From: Vicia villosa
Taxonomy: Eukaryota > Streptophyta > Magnoliopsida > Fabales > Fabaceae
Direction: 5' to 3'
DNA: 64,000 nucleotides
Assembly (NCBI RefSeq): GCF_029867415.1
Contig: NC_081180.1
Span: 19,275,308-19,339,307 of the forward strand
Shown here piece after piece: positions 62,853 to 64,000 of this stretch; the first letter of the stretch is position 1; every line of letters starts with the position of its first letter. Under the pieces are notes generated by a model, which worked only from the letters and a program-made list of their open reading frames with translations, ran no database searches and was not told the origin of the DNA. Both the position numbers and the translations under genes were made by a program.

Positions 62853-62974
62853 CTTCCTCCATACTAACCTCTCTCATTCAATTCAACCACTTTCTATTCT
62901 CCTCTCAAATTCTACATTACAATTTGCACATCACAAAAACAAGTTTTTCATTTTTGTCACACAGATAAAACTAC

Positions 62975-64000
62975 ATGGTGATGGCTACAAGGGTTGTTTT
63001 GGTGACATTTGTGTTACTTGTGTTGTTTGCCATTAACTGTAAATCCTCTAGTGTTGGTCACACGCCCTCAAAAGAAGAGGAAGGTCGTGATTTTCAAGAT
63101 GTGAAAGCCAAGACCATGGAAACTGCCAACAAAGCAGCAGAAACGGGAAAGGAAGGGAAAGAAGCCGCAGAAACATGGACTGGATGGGCCAAAGAGAAAC
63201 TCACTGAAGGACTTGGCTTCAAAGATAAGGATAGCACCACTCACAAAGCATCTGACTCTGCTTCTGATGCTGCACAAAAAACCAAAGATTATGCAAGTGA
63301 AACTGCACAAAAGTCTAAGGAAACTGCTAAGAAAGCCTCTGATCAAGCCCAAGATGCTGCTGAGAAAACCAAAAACAATGCTTGGGATGCTTCTAAAAAG
63401 ATAAGAGATTATGCCACTGATGCTGCTGAGAGGACCAAACATTGTACCGGTGATGCTACTGACAAAACTGGTTGTTATTATGAAGACGATGCTGCAGAGG
63501 ATACCAGAGACTTTGCTGGTGAAACTTTGCATAAGGCTAAAGAATATGCTACGGATGCTGCAACAAAAGCTGCACAGAAGGCCAAAGAATATGTCACTGG
63601 TGCCGCGCACAAGACTCAAGAGTATGCAGGTGATGCAGCGGAGAAGACTAAAGAGTATGCCAGTGACGCCACAGAGAAAACCAAAGATGCAGCATATAAG
63701 ACTAAAGATTATGCTGGTGATGCAGCATATAATACTGCAAAGAACACTAAAGACTATGCAGGCGATGCGGCGGGGAAGACAAAAGATGCAGCATACAAGA
63801 CAACAGACTATACTGCAGAAAAGGCCAAAGAGTATGCAAGTGATTCTGCAGAGAAGACGAAAGATACTGCCCAGAAGACTAAAGAGTATGCTGGTGATGC
63901 TGCACAAAAGACTAAAGAGTATGCTGGTGATGCTGCACAGAAAACCAAAGAATATGCTGGTGATGCTGCACAGAAGACCAAAGATGCTGCATATAAGACC
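62975..64000 (+). CDS. LEA group 3-like protein with signal peptide, 5' part
   Basis: The frame is open from ATG 62975 to the right edge, 342 residues, and continues beyond it. Residues 1-23 (MVMATRVVLVTFVLLVLFAI) are a hydrophobic signal-type segment. Then follow hydrophilic, Ala/Lys/Thr/Glu/Asp-rich repeats built on an 11-residue unit such as KTKEYAGDAAQ, becoming nearly perfect from about residue 205 on. The pattern is that of group 3 LEA proteins, which form amphipathic helices on drying and protect membranes and enzymes. Few Cys (HCTGDATDKTGCYY near 165) and little Trp are present. The second ATG (62981) could also start it. The signal segment suggests entry into the secretory route, unlike typical cytosolic LEAs (inference). 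Confidence 0.92.
   Translation, partial: MVMATRVVLVTFVLLVLFAINCKSSSVGHTPSKEEEGRDFQDVKAKTMETANKAAETGKEGKEAAETWTGWAKEKLTEGLGFKDKDSTTHKASDSASDAAQKTKDYASETAQKSKETAKKASDQAQDAAEKTKNNAWDASKKIRDYATDAAERTKHCTGDATDKTGCYYEDDAAEDTRDFAGETLHKAKEYATDAATKAAQKAKEYVTGAAHKTQEYAGDAAEKTKEYASDATEKTKDAAYKTKDYAGDAAYNTAKNTKDYAGDAAGKTKDAAYKTTDYTAEKAKEYASDSAEKTKDTAQKTKEYAGDAAQKTKEYAGDAAQKTKEYAGDAAQKTKDAAYKT

Noticed and set aside
63068..63907. A 279-residue minus-strand ORF with hydrophobic, Cys-rich repeats
   Set aside because: It is the antisense shadow of the LEA repeats; Ala/Lys/Thr codons read backwards give Cys/Phe/Leu runs. The plus-strand frame has a start, promoter and family match.

Overview
The window is nuclear DNA from a flowering plant. 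Spliced GT-AG genes, a PB1-type MUSTANG gene, a seed-type LEA gene and abundant plant retrotransposons all point that way. A cool-season (IRLC) legume is the best guess, because the long-LTR element at 11895-23372 has the features of the Ogre/Tat lineage: a terminus reading TGTCATACCCC, a primer site reading TGGCGACTCTGCTGGGGA, and a CxYHP...GHxTxxCW gag motif. The species assignment is inference.

Layout. 1-1857 is the 3' end of a Ty1/copia element (RT-RNase H and LTR). 1858-6500 is a CACTA-like, hairpin-rich non-coding stretch holding a 278-bp hAT MITE. 7015-9122 is a solo LTR. 9711-10703 and 10720-11460 are two small TIR elements. 11632-23813 is a decayed FAR1-related (FRS) gene split by a young 11.5-kb Ogre-like retrotransposon that has gag traces but no visible pol. 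25124-27598 is a second solo LTR. 27940-32224 is a Mutator-like element with long inverted arms; it carries a transposase scrap and a copy of the 5' flank of the neighbouring gene. 32747-36997 is a 17-exon HAD-type 5'-nucleotidase gene. 38216-41340 is a copia wreck with a 1,490-bp solo LTR inserted in it. 42520-44195 (minus) is a six-exon TruA-type tRNA pseudouridine synthase gene. 44454-48985 (minus) is a decayed copia element of the same LTR family as the one at the left edge. 50618-53820 is a PIF/Harbinger transposon with both its Myb/SANT and DDE ORFs. 54380-57310 (minus) is an old LINE with a younger LINE inside it. 57936-61541 is a MUSTANG-type domesticated Mutator transposase gene. 62975 to the right edge is the 5' part of an LEA gene.

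Only four genes look like ordinary host genes: the 5'-nucleotidase, the TruA enzyme, MUSTANG and LEA. Their functions are independent (nucleotide metabolism, RNA modification, transposase-derived regulation, desiccation tolerance) and there is no sign of clustering. All else is transposon-derived, and several nested insertions can be ordered in time from exact target-site duplications: CTTGC, GCCAT, CAATG and CTCCAAAG. All coordinates, splice sites and translations were worked out by eye. Family names come from recognised motifs and not from searches.
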